A stretch of DNA of 64,000 nucleotides from positions 2,392,731 to 2,456,730 of the forward strand of contig NZ_CP026004.1 in NCBI RefSeq assembly GCF_003086895.1. Direction: 5' to 3'. The DNA comes from Stenotrophomonas sp. ESTM1D_MKCIP4_1 (GTDB lineage: Bacteria; Pseudomonadota; Gammaproteobacteria; Xanthomonadales; Xanthomonadaceae). A program made the translations under genes and the position numbers. Positions 45,093-54,289 of this stretch are shown here, in pieces; within the stretch, counting starts at the first letter, position 1; the number at the start of each line of letters is the position of its first letter. A model generated the notes under the pieces. That model had not been told where the DNA came from and did no database searches. It saw nothing but the letters and a program-made list of their open reading frames with translations.

Positions 45093-46286
45093 CTACCTCA
45101 ACCGCACCAGCAGGCTGCTGCCCGCACACACCACCGCCAGCCACGCTACGCCGTGCCAGCCCCACTGCGCCAGCGCCAGGCTGCCCAGCGCGCCACCGGC
45201 CGCCATGCCGATGAACATGCCGGTGAACAACAGTGCATTCAGCCGACTGCGCGCCGATGGCACCAGGCCGTAGACCAGCGTCTGGTGCGCCACCAGCGCC
45301 GACTGGAAACCGAAATCGAACAGCAGTGCACTTAGCACCAGCAACGGCAGCAGCGCAGCCGCCGGCAGCCAACTGTCAGCGAGCAGCAGGCCAAAGCCCA
45401 CCAGCGCCACCGCAATCGCCAAGCGCGCCACCGCAGGGCTGCCCAGACGATCGGCGTAACGACCGGCAAAGGGCGCCGCCAGCGCGCCCGCCGCGCCCGC
45501 AATGCCGAACGCTCCGGCCGCCGCACTTCCCAGCCCCAGCGTGGCATGCAGCATCAGCGCCAGGGTCGACCAGAACGCACTGAAGCCCACCGCCAGCAGC
45601 GACTGGCTGGCCACCGCCCGCCGTAGTTGCGGCTGCTCGCGCCACAGCTGCAGCAGCGAGGCCAGCAGCGCGGGGTAACGCAGGGCACTGGTCGGTGCGA
45701 AGCGCGGCAGCGCCTTGGCCATCACCCCGCCCATCGCGGCCACCGAAACCGCGGCCAGCACGAACTGCGTGCGCCAGCCCCACGCTTCAGCCACCACGCC
45801 ACTCACCACCCGCGAAAGCAGGATGCCCAGCAGCAGGCCCGTCATCACCCGGCCGACAATCTGCCCCCGATGCGCGTCCGGCGCCAACACCGCAGCAGCC
45901 GGCACGATGTCCTGGGCCAGCGTGGCCATCAGGCCCACCAGCAGGCTGGCCAGCAACAAGCCGGGCAACTGGCCTGCCAAGGCCGCTGCCGCCAGTGCCA
46001 GTGACAACAGCAGCGATTTCAGCAGGATCAGGTAGCGGCGGTCGAACCGGTCACCCAGCGGCGCCAGGAGCAGGATGCCCAGTGCATAGCCCAACTGGGT
46101 CAGCGTCGGCACCAGGCCAACGCTACGCTCGCTGGCCCCCAGGTCCTGCGCGATCAGGCCCAGCATGGGTTGGCTGTAGTAGAGGGAAGCCACCGAAAAG
46201 CCAGCACCAGCGGCCATCGACAGCACCAGCGGCGCCGAGGGCGTGGTCGTGGGCGGAATCGTCACGGAAACATAGGAGTTCGACAT
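45093..46286 (-). CDS. MFS transporter (YnfM-like)
   Basis: A 397-residue major facilitator with about twelve helices. A conserved first loop LGYALGILLLAPLGDRFDRR follows helix 2, and SLYYSQPMLGLIAQDLGAS is characteristic of the YnfM/arabinose-efflux-like group. The ATG at 46286 is preferred; an in-frame ATG at 46316 is possible. It is divergent from a LysR gene across 95 bp. It probably exports a small organic compound. Confidence 0.85.
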   Translation of the reverse strand: MSNSYVSVTIPPTTTPSAPLVLSMAAGAGFSVASLYYSQPMLGLIAQDLGASERSVGLVPTLTQLGYALGILLLAPLGDRFDRRYLILLKSLLLSLALAAAALAGQLPGLLLASLLVGLMATLAQDIVPAAAVLAPDAHRGQIVGRVMTGLLLGILLSRVVSGVVAEAWGWRTQFVLAAVSVAAMGGVMAKALPRFAPTSALRYPALLASLLQLWREQPQLRRAVASQSLLAVGFSAFWSTLALMLHATLGLGSAAAGAFGIAGAAGALAAPFAGRYADRLGSPAVARLAIAVALVGFGLLLADSWLPAAALLPLLVLSALLFDFGFQSALVAHQTLVYGLVPSARSRLNALLFTGMFIGMAAGGALGSLALAQWGWHGVAWLAVVCAGSSLLVRLR

Positions 46287-46381
46287 GGGGGAGTGCCAGG
46301 GGCAGGAAGTGTGCATAGCCTGAACCTATTCGCACGGCGTCTGTAGTAGGCTCATTCGCATATCTTTCATACGCCGCACGC

Positions 46382-47311
46382 ATGAACGAGCTTTCTGCCA
46401 GCGCCGACCGCCTGGATCTGCTGCGCACCTTCCTGCGCATCGTCGATGCCGGAAGCCTGTCGGCCGCCGCCACCCAGCTGGGCACGACCCAGCCGACCGT
46501 CAGCCGGCGCCTGCAGGCCCTTGAACGCCAGCTTGGATTGCGCCTGCTGCAACGTTCCACCCATGGCCTGCAACTCACAGAGGACGGTCAACGCTGCCAA
46601 CGCCACGCGCAGCGTGTCATTGACGAATGGGAAGCCTTGCAGGCCGAGCTGCACGGTGAAGCGCAGGTGCTGCGCGGGCGACTGCGGGTGATGGTGCCGC
46701 ATGCGTTCGGCCAGGCGCAGCTGCTGCCGACCATGCTGGACTTCCTCGCCCGGCATCCGATGCTCAGCCTGGAATGGATCCTCGAAGATCACCGCCCCGA
46801 TTTCGTTGCCGACGGCATCGACTGCGCCGTGCGCGTCGGCCCGGTGGACGAACCTCGCATGGTCGCCCTGCCGCTGGCCGAAGTGCCGCGCATTGTCGTG
46901 GCCTCACCGCGCCTGGCAGACCCCTCCCGCGTGCGCACGCCGGAACAGGCACAGGCACTGCCCTGGATCGCACTGGCCACCTACTACCGCGAACGCCTGC
47001 TGCTGCACGACGCGAAGGGGCGTGCACATACGCTGTCCATCGCGCCACGCCTGCTTACCGACAACCTGTTCGTGGTGCAGCGTGCCGCCGTAGCGGGCCT
47101 GGGCGCGGCGGTGGTCTCGGCATGGCTGGTGGCCGACGATCTTGCCAAAGGCCGCCTGGTGCAGCTGCTGCCGCAGTGGCAGGCACCTCCGCTGCCGGTG
47201 CATCTGGTGTTTCCCGCCGCGCGCCACCAGCCGCTGCGCCTGCGCGCTTTCATTGATGCGATGAAAGATGCCCTGCCGCAGGTGCATGGCATGCGTCCGG
47301 CGGTGCGTTGA
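46382..47311 (+). CDS. LysR-family transcriptional regulator
   Basis: A 309-residue LysR protein with helix-turn-helix LRTFLRIVDAGSLSAAATQL and TQPTVSRRLQALERQLGLRL, and an effector domain typical of the CrgA-like group (GRLRVMVPHAFGQAQLLP, GIDCAVRVGPVDEPRMVALP). It is divergent from the MFS gene, which it very likely controls. Two GGGTCAGAG hairpins follow its stop. Confidence 0.9.
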   Translation: MNELSASADRLDLLRTFLRIVDAGSLSAAATQLGTTQPTVSRRLQALERQLGLRLLQRSTHGLQLTEDGQRCQRHAQRVIDEWEALQAELHGEAQVLRGRLRVMVPHAFGQAQLLPTMLDFLARHPMLSLEWILEDHRPDFVADGIDCAVRVGPVDEPRMVALPLAEVPRIVVASPRLADPSRVRTPEQAQALPWIALATYYRERLLLHDAKGRAHTLSIAPRLLTDNLFVVQRAAVAGLGAAVVSAWLVADDLAKGRLVQLLPQWQAPPLPVHLVFPAARHQPLRLRAFIDAMKDALPQVHGMRPAVR

Positions 47312-47321
47312 ACCCCTGCAA

Positions 47322-47400
47322 GGGTCAGAGCCCTTTCCGTTGGAAAGGGATCCGACCCTGCTTCTGGCGTCAGAGCCCTTTCCAACGGAAAGGGCTCTGA
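47322..47400. repeat. Two GGGTCAGAG-type hairpins between convergent genes
   Basis: 47322-47358 (inner stem CCCTTTCC/GGAAAGGG with GGGTC/GACCC outside) and 47370-47400 (a perfect palindrome with arms tcagagccctttcc and ggaaagggctctga) lie side by side. They probably terminate both the LysR and the amidohydrolase transcripts. Confidence 0.85.
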
Positions 47401-47412
47401 CCCCACAGACGG

Positions 47413-48870
47413 TTACTTTCCTTTGGCCGGCTCGGCATTCCACGCCGCCACCTTGGCTTTGGTATCGGCCAGCATCCTGTCCAACGCGGCGCGGTCATAC
47501 ACGGTGCCACCCAGGATCACGCTGTCGATCTTCTCCGTGGCCGCGATGTCCTGCAGCGGGTTGGCGGTCAGCAGCACCAGATCGGCCGCCTTGCCGGTGG
47601 CGACACCGCCGTAGCGGTCCAGCTGACCGAACCAGGCCGGCCCGGAACGGGTGGCCGCCGACAGCGCCTGCGGTGCGCTCAAGCCCTCTTTCACGAACAA
47701 CTGCAGTTCCTGGTGCAGGGCGATGCCCGGGAAGTTGTACGAATTGAGGAAGCCCGCATCGGTACCTGCAATGATCGTCACCCCCGCTTCCTGCAGCATC
47801 GGCAGCACCGAAGCCACCTGGTGGTACTGCGCATGCCGCGCTTCGATCTGTGCCGGGCTTGCCTTGGCGGCACGGTCCACGCGCCACTGGTAGGTGGCAC
47901 GCAGGCCCGGCCCGATGTAGGCCAGGTACGGATCATGCGCGTGGTCATCCTGGTCGAGGAAATCGAGGATGCGCCCACCGTTGAGGGTCGGGGTCACGAA
48001 CACACCGCGCGCGGCGAAACCGCGGTACGCGCGCATCGCGGTGTCGCGGTCGAAACTGGCGTCCAGCCGGCGGTTGGCCTCGGCGCGATCGATGCGCCCT
48101 GCACCGAAGTCGGCGGCAATCTGCGCCTCATCCCTGCTGCCCGCCTTGAACGCATAGTCCAGATGTTCAATCGAGGCCAGGCCCGCATCGACAGCCTGCT
48201 CGACCGTCAGGGCCATCGGAATGTGGCCCGACGCCTTCAGACCCGCCTTGCGCGCTGCACTGGCCGAATACAGGAACAGCTCCGGCTTCAGCGTGCTGTC
48301 GGTGATCTTCACGAAGTCGACCTTGTCGTCCTGCAGGCGCGTGATCGCCTTGTCGACGTCGGCTTCGCTTCCCACTTCGATCGTGCCCTTCCAGACCGGC
48401 TTGAGGCCTTCGATCTTGGCGCCGGAGCTGAGCAGACGGGGGCCGAACAACGTGCCGTCAGCAATCTCGCCGCGCCACTGCAGCACCTGCTCCGGCAGGT
48501 CGCCCGAGCAGTCACGCACGGTGGTGATGCCGTGTGCGATGTACAACGGGAGCAACGCCTTGTTCTCCTCGACCAGCGCCGGGCCACCACCGAAATGCAC
48601 GTGCATGTCCCACAGGCCCGGAATGAGGTATTTGCCCCGGGCGTCGATCTGGCGGCTGGCAGTCCACTGCCCGCGCAGCTGCGCATCGGGGCCCATGGCC
48701 ACGATGTCATCGCCACGGATGACCACGCTCTGGCCCGGCAGGCTGCGTGCGTGCTCGACATCGACCACGGTGGCATTGCGGATCAGCAGGTCGGCGCGTT
48801 CGGCAGCGGTGGCCGACAGCGGGGCGATGGCAAGCAGCATTGCAAGGGACAACGGACGGGGAACGAACAT
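47413..48870 (-). CDS. Exported imidazolonepropionase-like amidohydrolase
   Basis: A 485-residue amidohydrolase with a signal peptide (PLSLAMLLAIAPLSATAAE). Metal ligands are suggested by LWDMHVHFGGG, KASGHIPM, SIEHLDY and IIAGTDAGFLNSYNF, and VDFVKITDS gives a possible carboxylated Lys. This is the periplasmic dipeptidase/imidazolonepropionase-like group. The ATG at 48870 has AGGA at good spacing, better than the ATGs at 48879 or 48891. It is divergent from a LysR gene. Confidence 0.85.
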   Translation of the reverse strand: MFVPRPLSLAMLLAIAPLSATAAERADLLIRNATVVDVEHARSLPGQSVVIRGDDIVAMGPDAQLRGQWTASRQIDARGKYLIPGLWDMHVHFGGGPALVEENKALLPLYIAHGITTVRDCSGDLPEQVLQWRGEIADGTLFGPRLLSSGAKIEGLKPVWKGTIEVGSEADVDKAITRLQDDKVDFVKITDSTLKPELFLYSASAARKAGLKASGHIPMALTVEQAVDAGLASIEHLDYAFKAGSRDEAQIAADFGAGRIDRAEANRRLDASFDRDTAMRAYRGFAARGVFVTPTLNGGRILDFLDQDDHAHDPYLAYIGPGLRATYQWRVDRAAKASPAQIEARHAQYHQVASVLPMLQEAGVTIIAGTDAGFLNSYNFPGIALHQELQLFVKEGLSAPQALSAATRSGPAWFGQLDRYGGVATGKAADLVLLTANPLQDIAATEKIDSVILGGTVYDRAALDRMLADTKAKVAAWNAEPAKGK

Positions 48871-48982
48871 GGACAGCATCCTGATGGGCACGCACCGCGT
48901 GCGGGGTGGAAGGGACAGGGTTCAGCGCGTTGCGCCGGCGCAGCGCGACAGGGTTTCCAGCGAGATGCTCCAGCGCAGCGCA

Positions 48983-49001
48983 GCGCAGCGAGGCGCTGCG
49001 C
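48983..49001. promoter_or_regulatory. Palindrome in the amidohydrolase/LysR divergent gap
   Basis: GCGCAGCG-AGG-CGCTGCGC, an 8-bp perfect stem within a CAGCG-repeat stretch, lies 62 bp upstream of the LysR ATG. It is a possible operator or a slippage-prone simple repeat. Confidence 0.3.
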
Positions 49002-49062
49002 TTGCCGCCCCCTGCCCTGCATGGTAGAAGTCGCCACGTGCATCCAGAAGTGAAATGTTCAA

Positions 49063-49944
49063 ATGCAAGACAGTGCGAAATCGAATAGACCACTGTTCGA
49101 GCTGGACCTGCTGCGCGCCCTGGCGATGGTGGCCGACTGCGGCAGTTTCACCACCGCCGCCACTCGGCTGCACTCCACCCAGTCCACGGTCAGCCAGAAG
49201 GTGCGGCGCCTGGAAGAACTGGCCGGGCATCGCCTGCTCGCGCGCAGCCACCGCGATGTGCACCCCACCGATGCCGGGCACACCATGCTGGGGTACGCAC
49301 GGCGCATGCTCGATCTGCACGACGAAATGGGCCAGGCGCTGGCCGGCGCGACGGTGGAGACCGCGGTACGCATCGGCGTGCCTGAGGATTTCGTCAACGC
49401 GCAGACCACGCGCATGCTGGCGGCATTCAGCCGGCGCTACCCGCAGGTGAAACTGGAGATCAGCAGTGGCCTGAGTCGCGACCTTGCCCACGGGTTCGAC
49501 CACGGCGAACTGGACCTGGTCCTGGTGAAACAGCGCCGCAACACGCGCCAGGCGGTGCACTGCCGGCGTGAACCCATGCACTGGATCGACAGCCTGCGCA
49601 GCAGCAGCCTGCAGCAGGATCCACTGCCCCTGGTCACCTTCCCGCCACGCGGGCTGTACCGGGACGAAATGATCCAGGCGGTGGAAGCGCTCGGCCTGCG
49701 CTGGCGCATCGCGTTCACCAGCTCGTCGCTCAGCGGCATCCAGGGTGCGGTGGCCGATGGGATCGGCATCAGTCTGTTGCCGCGTCGTGCGGTGAGCCGC
49801 GAACATCGCATCATCGACGGTGAGCGTGGGCTGCCAGTGGTGGACAACTATGAGATCGGGCTGCTGCACCGCCCCGATGCGGATGACGCGGTACGCGCCC
49901 TCGCGGCCGAACTCTGGCGGCAGGTCCAGCGCGAGGCGGAGTAG
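49063..49944 (+). CDS. LysR-family transcriptional regulator
   Basis: A 293-residue LysR regulator: DNA-binding domain LLRALAMVADCGSFTTAATR and TQSTVSQKVRRLEELAGHRL, then an effector domain (VRIGVPEDFVNAQTTRMLAAF; GIQGAVADGIGISLLPRRAV). It is divergent from the exported amidohydrolase across 192 bp, so control of that gene is likely. A GGGTCAGAG-type palindrome follows. Confidence 0.9.
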   Translation: MQDSAKSNRPLFELDLLRALAMVADCGSFTTAATRLHSTQSTVSQKVRRLEELAGHRLLARSHRDVHPTDAGHTMLGYARRMLDLHDEMGQALAGATVETAVRIGVPEDFVNAQTTRMLAAFSRRYPQVKLEISSGLSRDLAHGFDHGELDLVLVKQRRNTRQAVHCRREPMHWIDSLRSSSLQQDPLPLVTFPPRGLYRDEMIQAVEALGLRWRIAFTSSSLSGIQGAVADGIGISLLPRRAVSREHRIIDGERGLPVVDNYEIGLLHRPDADDAVRALAAELWRQVQREAE

Positions 49945-49952
49945 TCCCGCAC

Positions 49953-50043
49953 GGGGTCGGATCCCGTTGCTGCGCAACGGGCTCTGACCCGCTTCCGGAT
50001 ACGGACATCTGACAGATTTCATCCACGCATGGCGTGGATCTAC
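49953..50043. repeat. Two palindromic repeats; the second contains a stop codon
   Basis: A GGGTCGGATCCC/GGGCTCTGACCC palindrome at 49953-49990, then an ATCCACGC-type palindrome plus CTAC at 50021-50043. The TAG stop of the minus-strand deaminase (50042-50040) is part of the second element's CTAC edge. Confidence 0.85.
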
Positions 50044-51200
50044 TGCCACCGCCCCTGCACGACCACGCGACGTTCCACCGGCACGCCTGCCACCGCTGCC
50101 GGCCCGTGATCCGCCCGCACCGCCACGAACGTCGCCGGCATCCCCTCGCCCATTCCGTACTCCGGCAACCCGATCACCTCGGCCGCTTGCGTGGTCACCA
50201 TGTCCAGCGCCAGCATCAGATCGGCATCGGTGTAGAACCCGGAGCGGTAGCCGAGCAGCATCGCGCGCTGCAGCAGATCGCCGTTGCCGTAAGGCCACCA
50301 GCTGTCACGGATGTTGTCGTTGCCAGCAAACACCCGCACCCCGGCGTCATGTAGCGCCCGCACTGGCGGGAACGGATGATCGCCCGGTGCGTTGCTCATG
50401 ATCGCTACGCCTGCCATCGCCAGCGCCTCACCCACCTGCAGCGCACGTGCCAGCGGCACTTCGCCCAGCGCGTAGGCATGGCTAACCGCCACCCGACCCT
50501 GCAGCCCGGCGGCGCGGGTGCGCGCGGCAATGCGCAGCAGCTGGGCCAACCCGGTCTCGCCCGGCTCGTGCAGGTGGATGTCCAGGCGCACGCCATGACG
50601 CTCGGCCAGGCCGAACAGCAGGGCCAGCTGCCCTTCCGCGTCACCATCGAGGGTGGTCGGGTCGATGCCACCGAGCACGGCCACGCCTTCCGCCAGGGCC
50701 TGCTCAAGAACCGCTGCCGTGCCCGCGCAGGACATCACGCCCGCCTGCGGGAACGCAACCAGCTGGATCTGCATGATGTCGGCGCAGCGTTGCGCAGCCT
50801 CGCGCACGGCGTGCAGATGGTGCAGACCAGTACTGGCGTCGATATCGACGTGGCAGCGCATCGCCACCGTGCCGAAAGCGCTGCACTGGCGGATCAGCGC
50901 CTCGGCGCGGTCCACCATCGGCGCGGCGGCCGCGACGGCGGCCTTTTCCACCGCCAGCCGTTCGCGCAGGCTGGCCACCGGCTGATGCGAATGCCAGCGG
51001 TCACCCACGAAGCTCTTGTCCAGATGGATATGCCCATCCACCAGCCCCGGCAGCAGGGTGAAGCCCTGCAGGTCGATGATGGCGGCCCCGTCGGCGGGCA
51101 CTGCGGAGCCGTTGACGCCCTCGAAGCGCCCGTCGCGGATGTGGAAATGCAGCGACGCACCCTCGCGATCGACGCCGCCCTGGATGAACTGCAGGGTCAT
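50040..51200 (-). CDS. Cytosine-deaminase-like amidohydrolase
   Basis: A 386-residue cytoplasmic amidohydrolase related to CodA. Motifs are GLVDGHIHLDKSF (metal His pair), RCHVDIDAS, LDIHLHEPGE (metal and catalytic residues), VSHAYALGEV and AGNDNIRDSWWPYGNGD. It should deaminate or hydrolyse a cyclic nitrogen compound; cytosine itself is not certain. GGGAG precedes the ATG at 51200. Its final codons and stop run into a REP-like palindrome. Confidence 0.85.
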   Translation of the reverse strand: MTLQFIQGGVDREGASLHFHIRDGRFEGVNGSAVPADGAAIIDLQGFTLLPGLVDGHIHLDKSFVGDRWHSHQPVASLRERLAVEKAAVAAAAPMVDRAEALIRQCSAFGTVAMRCHVDIDASTGLHHLHAVREAAQRCADIMQIQLVAFPQAGVMSCAGTAAVLEQALAEGVAVLGGIDPTTLDGDAEGQLALLFGLAERHGVRLDIHLHEPGETGLAQLLRIAARTRAAGLQGRVAVSHAYALGEVPLARALQVGEALAMAGVAIMSNAPGDHPFPPVRALHDAGVRVFAGNDNIRDSWWPYGNGDLLQRAMLLGYRSGFYTDADLMLALDMVTTQAAEVIGLPEYGMGEGMPATFVAVRADHGPAAVAGVPVERRVVVQGRWQ

Positions 51201-51385
51201 GGGGAACTCCCGAAAAGCCAACAAGGGGCACATCGTGCGCCCGGCAGGGCGTATCGGCCAACGAAATATCTGCATGGCTTGTATTCGACATCGCGATGAA
51301 TGCCTCACCCCGCCTGACGCGTTCTGCACTTCCGGCGCACGCCTGAACGGGTAACATGTGCGCCTGTTTTCCGCTGTGATGTCGC

Positions 51386-52027
51386 ATGGGCCCGTCCGAC
51401 CGCCACGATCGTCTCCGCCGCTGGCAGGCCGCGTCCCTGCTGGCCGCTGCCCCGATCGCCAGCCTGTCCGCTGCCGATGCCAATGCCACGGCGCCACTGC
51501 AGGCGCCGCCCGGCCAGCAGCGCGCCGCTGCATCCGCCCTGGTGGAACGGCTGCACCAGCGGATCCTCGCCGGCCCCAGCGCGACCGGCACCCTGGAAAG
51601 CTGGTGCGCCGAGCACGGCCTGGCCGACCAGGCGCGTGTGCGCGCGGTACGCGTACACGGCCAGGACAAGGCGGCACCGGCCGACGTACTCATGGCCCTT
51701 GGCGCCGGTGCGGATACGCCGCTGCGCTACCGCCGCGTGCAGCTGGTCTGCGGCAGCCGCGTGCTCTCCGAAGCCGACAACTGGTATCTGCCCGAGCGCC
51801 TCAGCCCGGCCATGAACCAGGTGCTCGACAGCAGCGATGAACCCTTCGGCCGGGTCGTTGGCCCGCTCGGCTTCCAGCGCCAGACCATGGCAGACCAGAC
51901 CTTCTGGCCGCCGCGCGGCGAAGGCGACCGTGGCGTCATCCTGGAGGTGCGTGCCCTGTTGCGCGACCGCCAGCAGCAGCCCTTCAGCTACGTCATCGAG
52001 TCCTACAGCGTGCAGGCGCTGCCGTAG
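51386..52027 (+). CDS. Exported chorismate-lyase-fold-like protein
   Basis: A 213-residue protein with a probable N-terminal export signal (RRWQAASLLAAAPIASLSA). The core resembles UbiC-type chorismate lyases (RYRRVQLVCGSRVLSEADNW, LPERLSPAMNQVLDSSDEPF, GRVVGPLGFQRQ). An export signal is unusual for that family, and key residues cannot be verified by eye, so it may be a non-enzymatic relative. It is convergent with a small lipoprotein gene. Confidence 0.5.
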   Translation: MGPSDRHDRLRRWQAASLLAAAPIASLSAADANATAPLQAPPGQQRAAASALVERLHQRILAGPSATGTLESWCAEHGLADQARVRAVRVHGQDKAAPADVLMALGAGADTPLRYRRVQLVCGSRVLSEADNWYLPERLSPAMNQVLDSSDEPFGRVVGPLGFQRQTMADQTFWPPRGEGDRGVILEVRALLRDRQQQPFSYVIESYSVQALP

Positions 52028-52034
52028 CAGAGCG

Positions 52035-52670
52035 TTACGGGGTGCTGATCCCGTTGGCCGCCGGATCGACGGAAAAGACGAACCGCCCCGCGGACTGTCC
52101 CTGGCCCAGTGGATACTCGGCCGTCATCAACGCGTAGTACGGTGCGCCGTGGTCCTGCCGGAACGCGCGCACCCAGTCTGCGAACCCCTCCCTGCTGCGG
52201 CTTTGCACCTCGCCCATGCACAGACTGTAACCGCACCACAGCGAGGCCAACGCCGTGTCCGCGCCCAGCGCACGGGTCGCCGCCGCCCGGTAGAGCGCGC
52301 TGAGATCCTGCGCATCCGGATGACGGGCCGCGTCCTGCTCGAACTGCCGCAGGGCCTCCTCGAAGCCTTTGCGGGACCGGAGAACCGTCTCGGCACTGCC
52401 GGACGACAGCATGTTGCCACTCAGCAACCGCGACTCCCCGGCCAGATAGCCCGGATCCGGCACGGCACCGCGCTTCACCGGCTGCGCGACGGGCGGTGCA
52501 GGCATGGCGCCAGCGGGCGGCGGCGCCTTGCTGGCCGCGGCTGCGGGCGCTGCCGCTGAGGCCGCCGACGGGTCGGCCACTGCATCGCCGACCGCGTGTG
52601 CGGAATCGTCGTTGTGACAGCCGGCCAGCGCCAGCAGAAGCCCGAACCTGCACATCTTCCCTGATTGCAT
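52035..52670 (-). CDS. Hypothetical lipoprotein
   Basis: A 211-residue lipoprotein with lipobox LLALAGC, an Ala/Pro-rich spacer and a helical C-terminal domain (LRSRKGFEEALRQFEQDAAR, DLSALYRAAATRALGADTAL, EGFADWVRAFRQDHGAPYYA) with a Cys pair near LWCGYSLCMGE. No family was recognised. The ATG at 52670 begins the signal peptide; a Met at 52715 is in frame but unlikely. Confidence 0.65.
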   Translation of the reverse strand: MQSGKMCRFGLLLALAGCHNDDSAHAVGDAVADPSAASAAAPAAAASKAPPPAGAMPAPPVAQPVKRGAVPDPGYLAGESRLLSGNMLSSGSAETVLRSRKGFEEALRQFEQDAARHPDAQDLSALYRAAATRALGADTALASLWCGYSLCMGEVQSRSREGFADWVRAFRQDHGAPYYALMTAEYPLGQGQSAGRFVFSVDPAANGISTP

Positions 52671-52812
52671 GCCTGTACGCCCTGTGTCAGATGCCGGCAG
52701 CATGGCATACAACACATTCCGCCATGGCAGCAGCAGTGTGCCTGAACCGATTCAGCCCCCTCGCGAACTGCATCGTGCACTTTGCAACAAATTTCATGGG
52801 CATCGGGCCGCG

Positions 52813-52834
52813 CATTCGGGATCGTTCCCGAATG
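52813..52834. promoter_or_regulatory. Perfect inverted repeat over a start codon
   Basis: cattcggga-tcgt-tcccgaatg; the right arm contains the ATG at 52832 proposed for the next gene. It could be an operator or an RNA hairpin that masks the start. Confidence 0.4.
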
Positions 52835-53443
52835 TGTATCGAACCGACTCCTACTTCCGTCCCTGCCCTGCACCCGGTGCTGCGCCGTCATCTGCTGCTG
52901 CTGGGCCATGGCTCCGTCAAACTGCGCTCGCTGCAGCGCACCGACCTGGCGGGCTGGCGCACGCTCTGCGCGCAGCGCGGCAGCCGCTGCGAGGTATCCT
53001 GCAGCGCCGACGCCGAAGTGCAGCTGTTCATCGGCATCCAGCGCTCGCGGCTGCAGGAGGACAATGACCGCCTGCTGCTGGGTGTATTCGACCAGGACAG
53101 CCACACCCTGGTCGACCAGCTGACCGTGCGGCTGCAGTCGGCCTACAGCCGCAGTGCCCAACTGGAGCGCTTCTGCCAGGCCGACTGGGACGATGCCCAG
53201 CGCTTTGCCGATGCGCTGCAGGCACTCTGCCCGTTCCTGTTCGAGCAGGTCGGGCTGCACCGGGTCTATGTGATGCTGCCGCCCTACGGCAGCGCCGCGC
53301 TTGCCGCCGTGCTGCGTACCGCCGGCTTCGAGAACGAAGGCCTGCTGCGCGACCAGCACCTGGGTGCGGCGGGCTGGGAAGATCGCTGCCTGCACGCACT
53401 GACCGCGACGCGCTGGCGTCGTCAACAGGCCGCACTTGGCTAG
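52832..53443 (+). CDS. GNAT-like acetyltransferase-fold protein
   Basis: A 203-residue protein whose C-terminal half (VGLHRVYVMLPPYGSAALAA, VLRTAGFENEGLLRDQHLGA, AGWEDRCLHALTATRW) has the RimJ/RimL-type GNAT pattern. The N-terminal half is diverged, and the acetyl-CoA loop is not clear. The start is uncertain (ATG at 52832 or 52796); the first lies inside a perfect inverted repeat. The stop overlaps the end of the convergent cdh gene by 4 bp. Confidence 0.5.
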   Translation: MCIEPTPTSVPALHPVLRRHLLLLGHGSVKLRSLQRTDLAGWRTLCAQRGSRCEVSCSADAEVQLFIGIQRSRLQEDNDRLLLGVFDQDSHTLVDQLTVRLQSAYSRSAQLERFCQADWDDAQRFADALQALCPFLFEQVGLHRVYVMLPPYGSAALAAVLRTAGFENEGLLRDQHLGAAGWEDRCLHALTATRWRRQQAALG

Positions 53444-54240
53444 CGCACCCGCTCCAGCGCGGCGCCAGCCCCGGTCACCACGCTGCAGGCATGGTCCTGC
53501 AGCTCCTCGGCACTGGCATCGTTGCCCGCGGCGGTGTCGAGCCGGGTGGCCAACAACACGAAACCGGGTGCACCCCGCGCATCACGGTGGCCCGCCACCA
53601 GGAGGCTCCAGTTGCCGACATCCGCCGGGCCACTGAGGTCGAAGGCCAGCAGGTTCAGCGGGTTGGCGGTCAGCGCCGCGCCCGGCAGCAGGCGTGCCTG
53701 GTACACGTGGCCACGCAGCGGCACCGGCAACGGCGCCCAGCGGGTCTGCAGGGCCGCCTGCTGCGCATCCAGGGCCTGCAGCACGTCCGCACGCAGGCAA
53801 TCCACGTGGATGTGCAGCTGGTGCTGCGAACGACCATGTGGCGAATTCAGCGCAAGACTGGCGACCTCCCGCGGCAGCGGTCGTCCCAGCGCCTGTTCGG
53901 TGTGGGACCGCGCCTGCCAGGCCGCAGCAAAGTAGTTGGGCACCCCCTTGCGGTAGAGACCGGGGCTTTCGATGCCGCTGACCTTGTCCAGCGGCATCAG
54001 CAGGTACTGGAACTGGCCGTGGGAATCCTTCACCAGCACGTCGCGGCGATCGGCCGCAGCGTCCACCTGCAGGCAGCTGCCCTGCGGCCCCTGCGCATTC
54101 CGGCAGTCGCGCTCGATCACCCGCCACAGCGCATCGGAGTGGGCCGGAGCGGGCGGCGGAACCGGGGCGCTGGCACAGCCGGCCAACACGGAAAGGGAAA
54201 GACACAGGGACAACGGAAGCAGACGACGCACGACGCTCAC
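53440..54240 (-). CDS. cdh: CDP-diacylglycerol diphosphatase
   Basis: A 266-residue Cdh-family enzyme that hydrolyses CDP-diacylglycerol to phosphatidate and CMP at the inner membrane. The N-terminal hydrophobic signal ends SVLAGC, a possible lipobox. HIT-like motif: SQHQLHIHVDCLRADV. MPLDKVSGIESP and NYFAAAWQARSH match the Cdh core. No ATG is available near the signal, so a GTG start is proposed at 54240 (54231 is also possible). It lies 49 bp downstream of the DUF2235 effector gene on the same strand. Confidence 0.82.
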   Translation of the reverse strand: MSVVRRLLPLSLCLSLSVLAGCASAPVPPPAPAHSDALWRVIERDCRNAQGPQGSCLQVDAAADRRDVLVKDSHGQFQYLLMPLDKVSGIESPGLYRKGVPNYFAAAWQARSHTEQALGRPLPREVASLALNSPHGRSQHQLHIHVDCLRADVLQALDAQQAALQTRWAPLPVPLRGHVYQARLLPGAALTANPLNLLAFDLSGPADVGNWSLLVAGHRDARGAPGFVLLATRLDTAAGNDASAEELQDHACSVVTGAGAALERVR

Positions 54241-54289
54241 ACTCAGCAGTTCGGCCAGGGGCCGCAGGCGCGCTAGTGTAACGTGCCGC

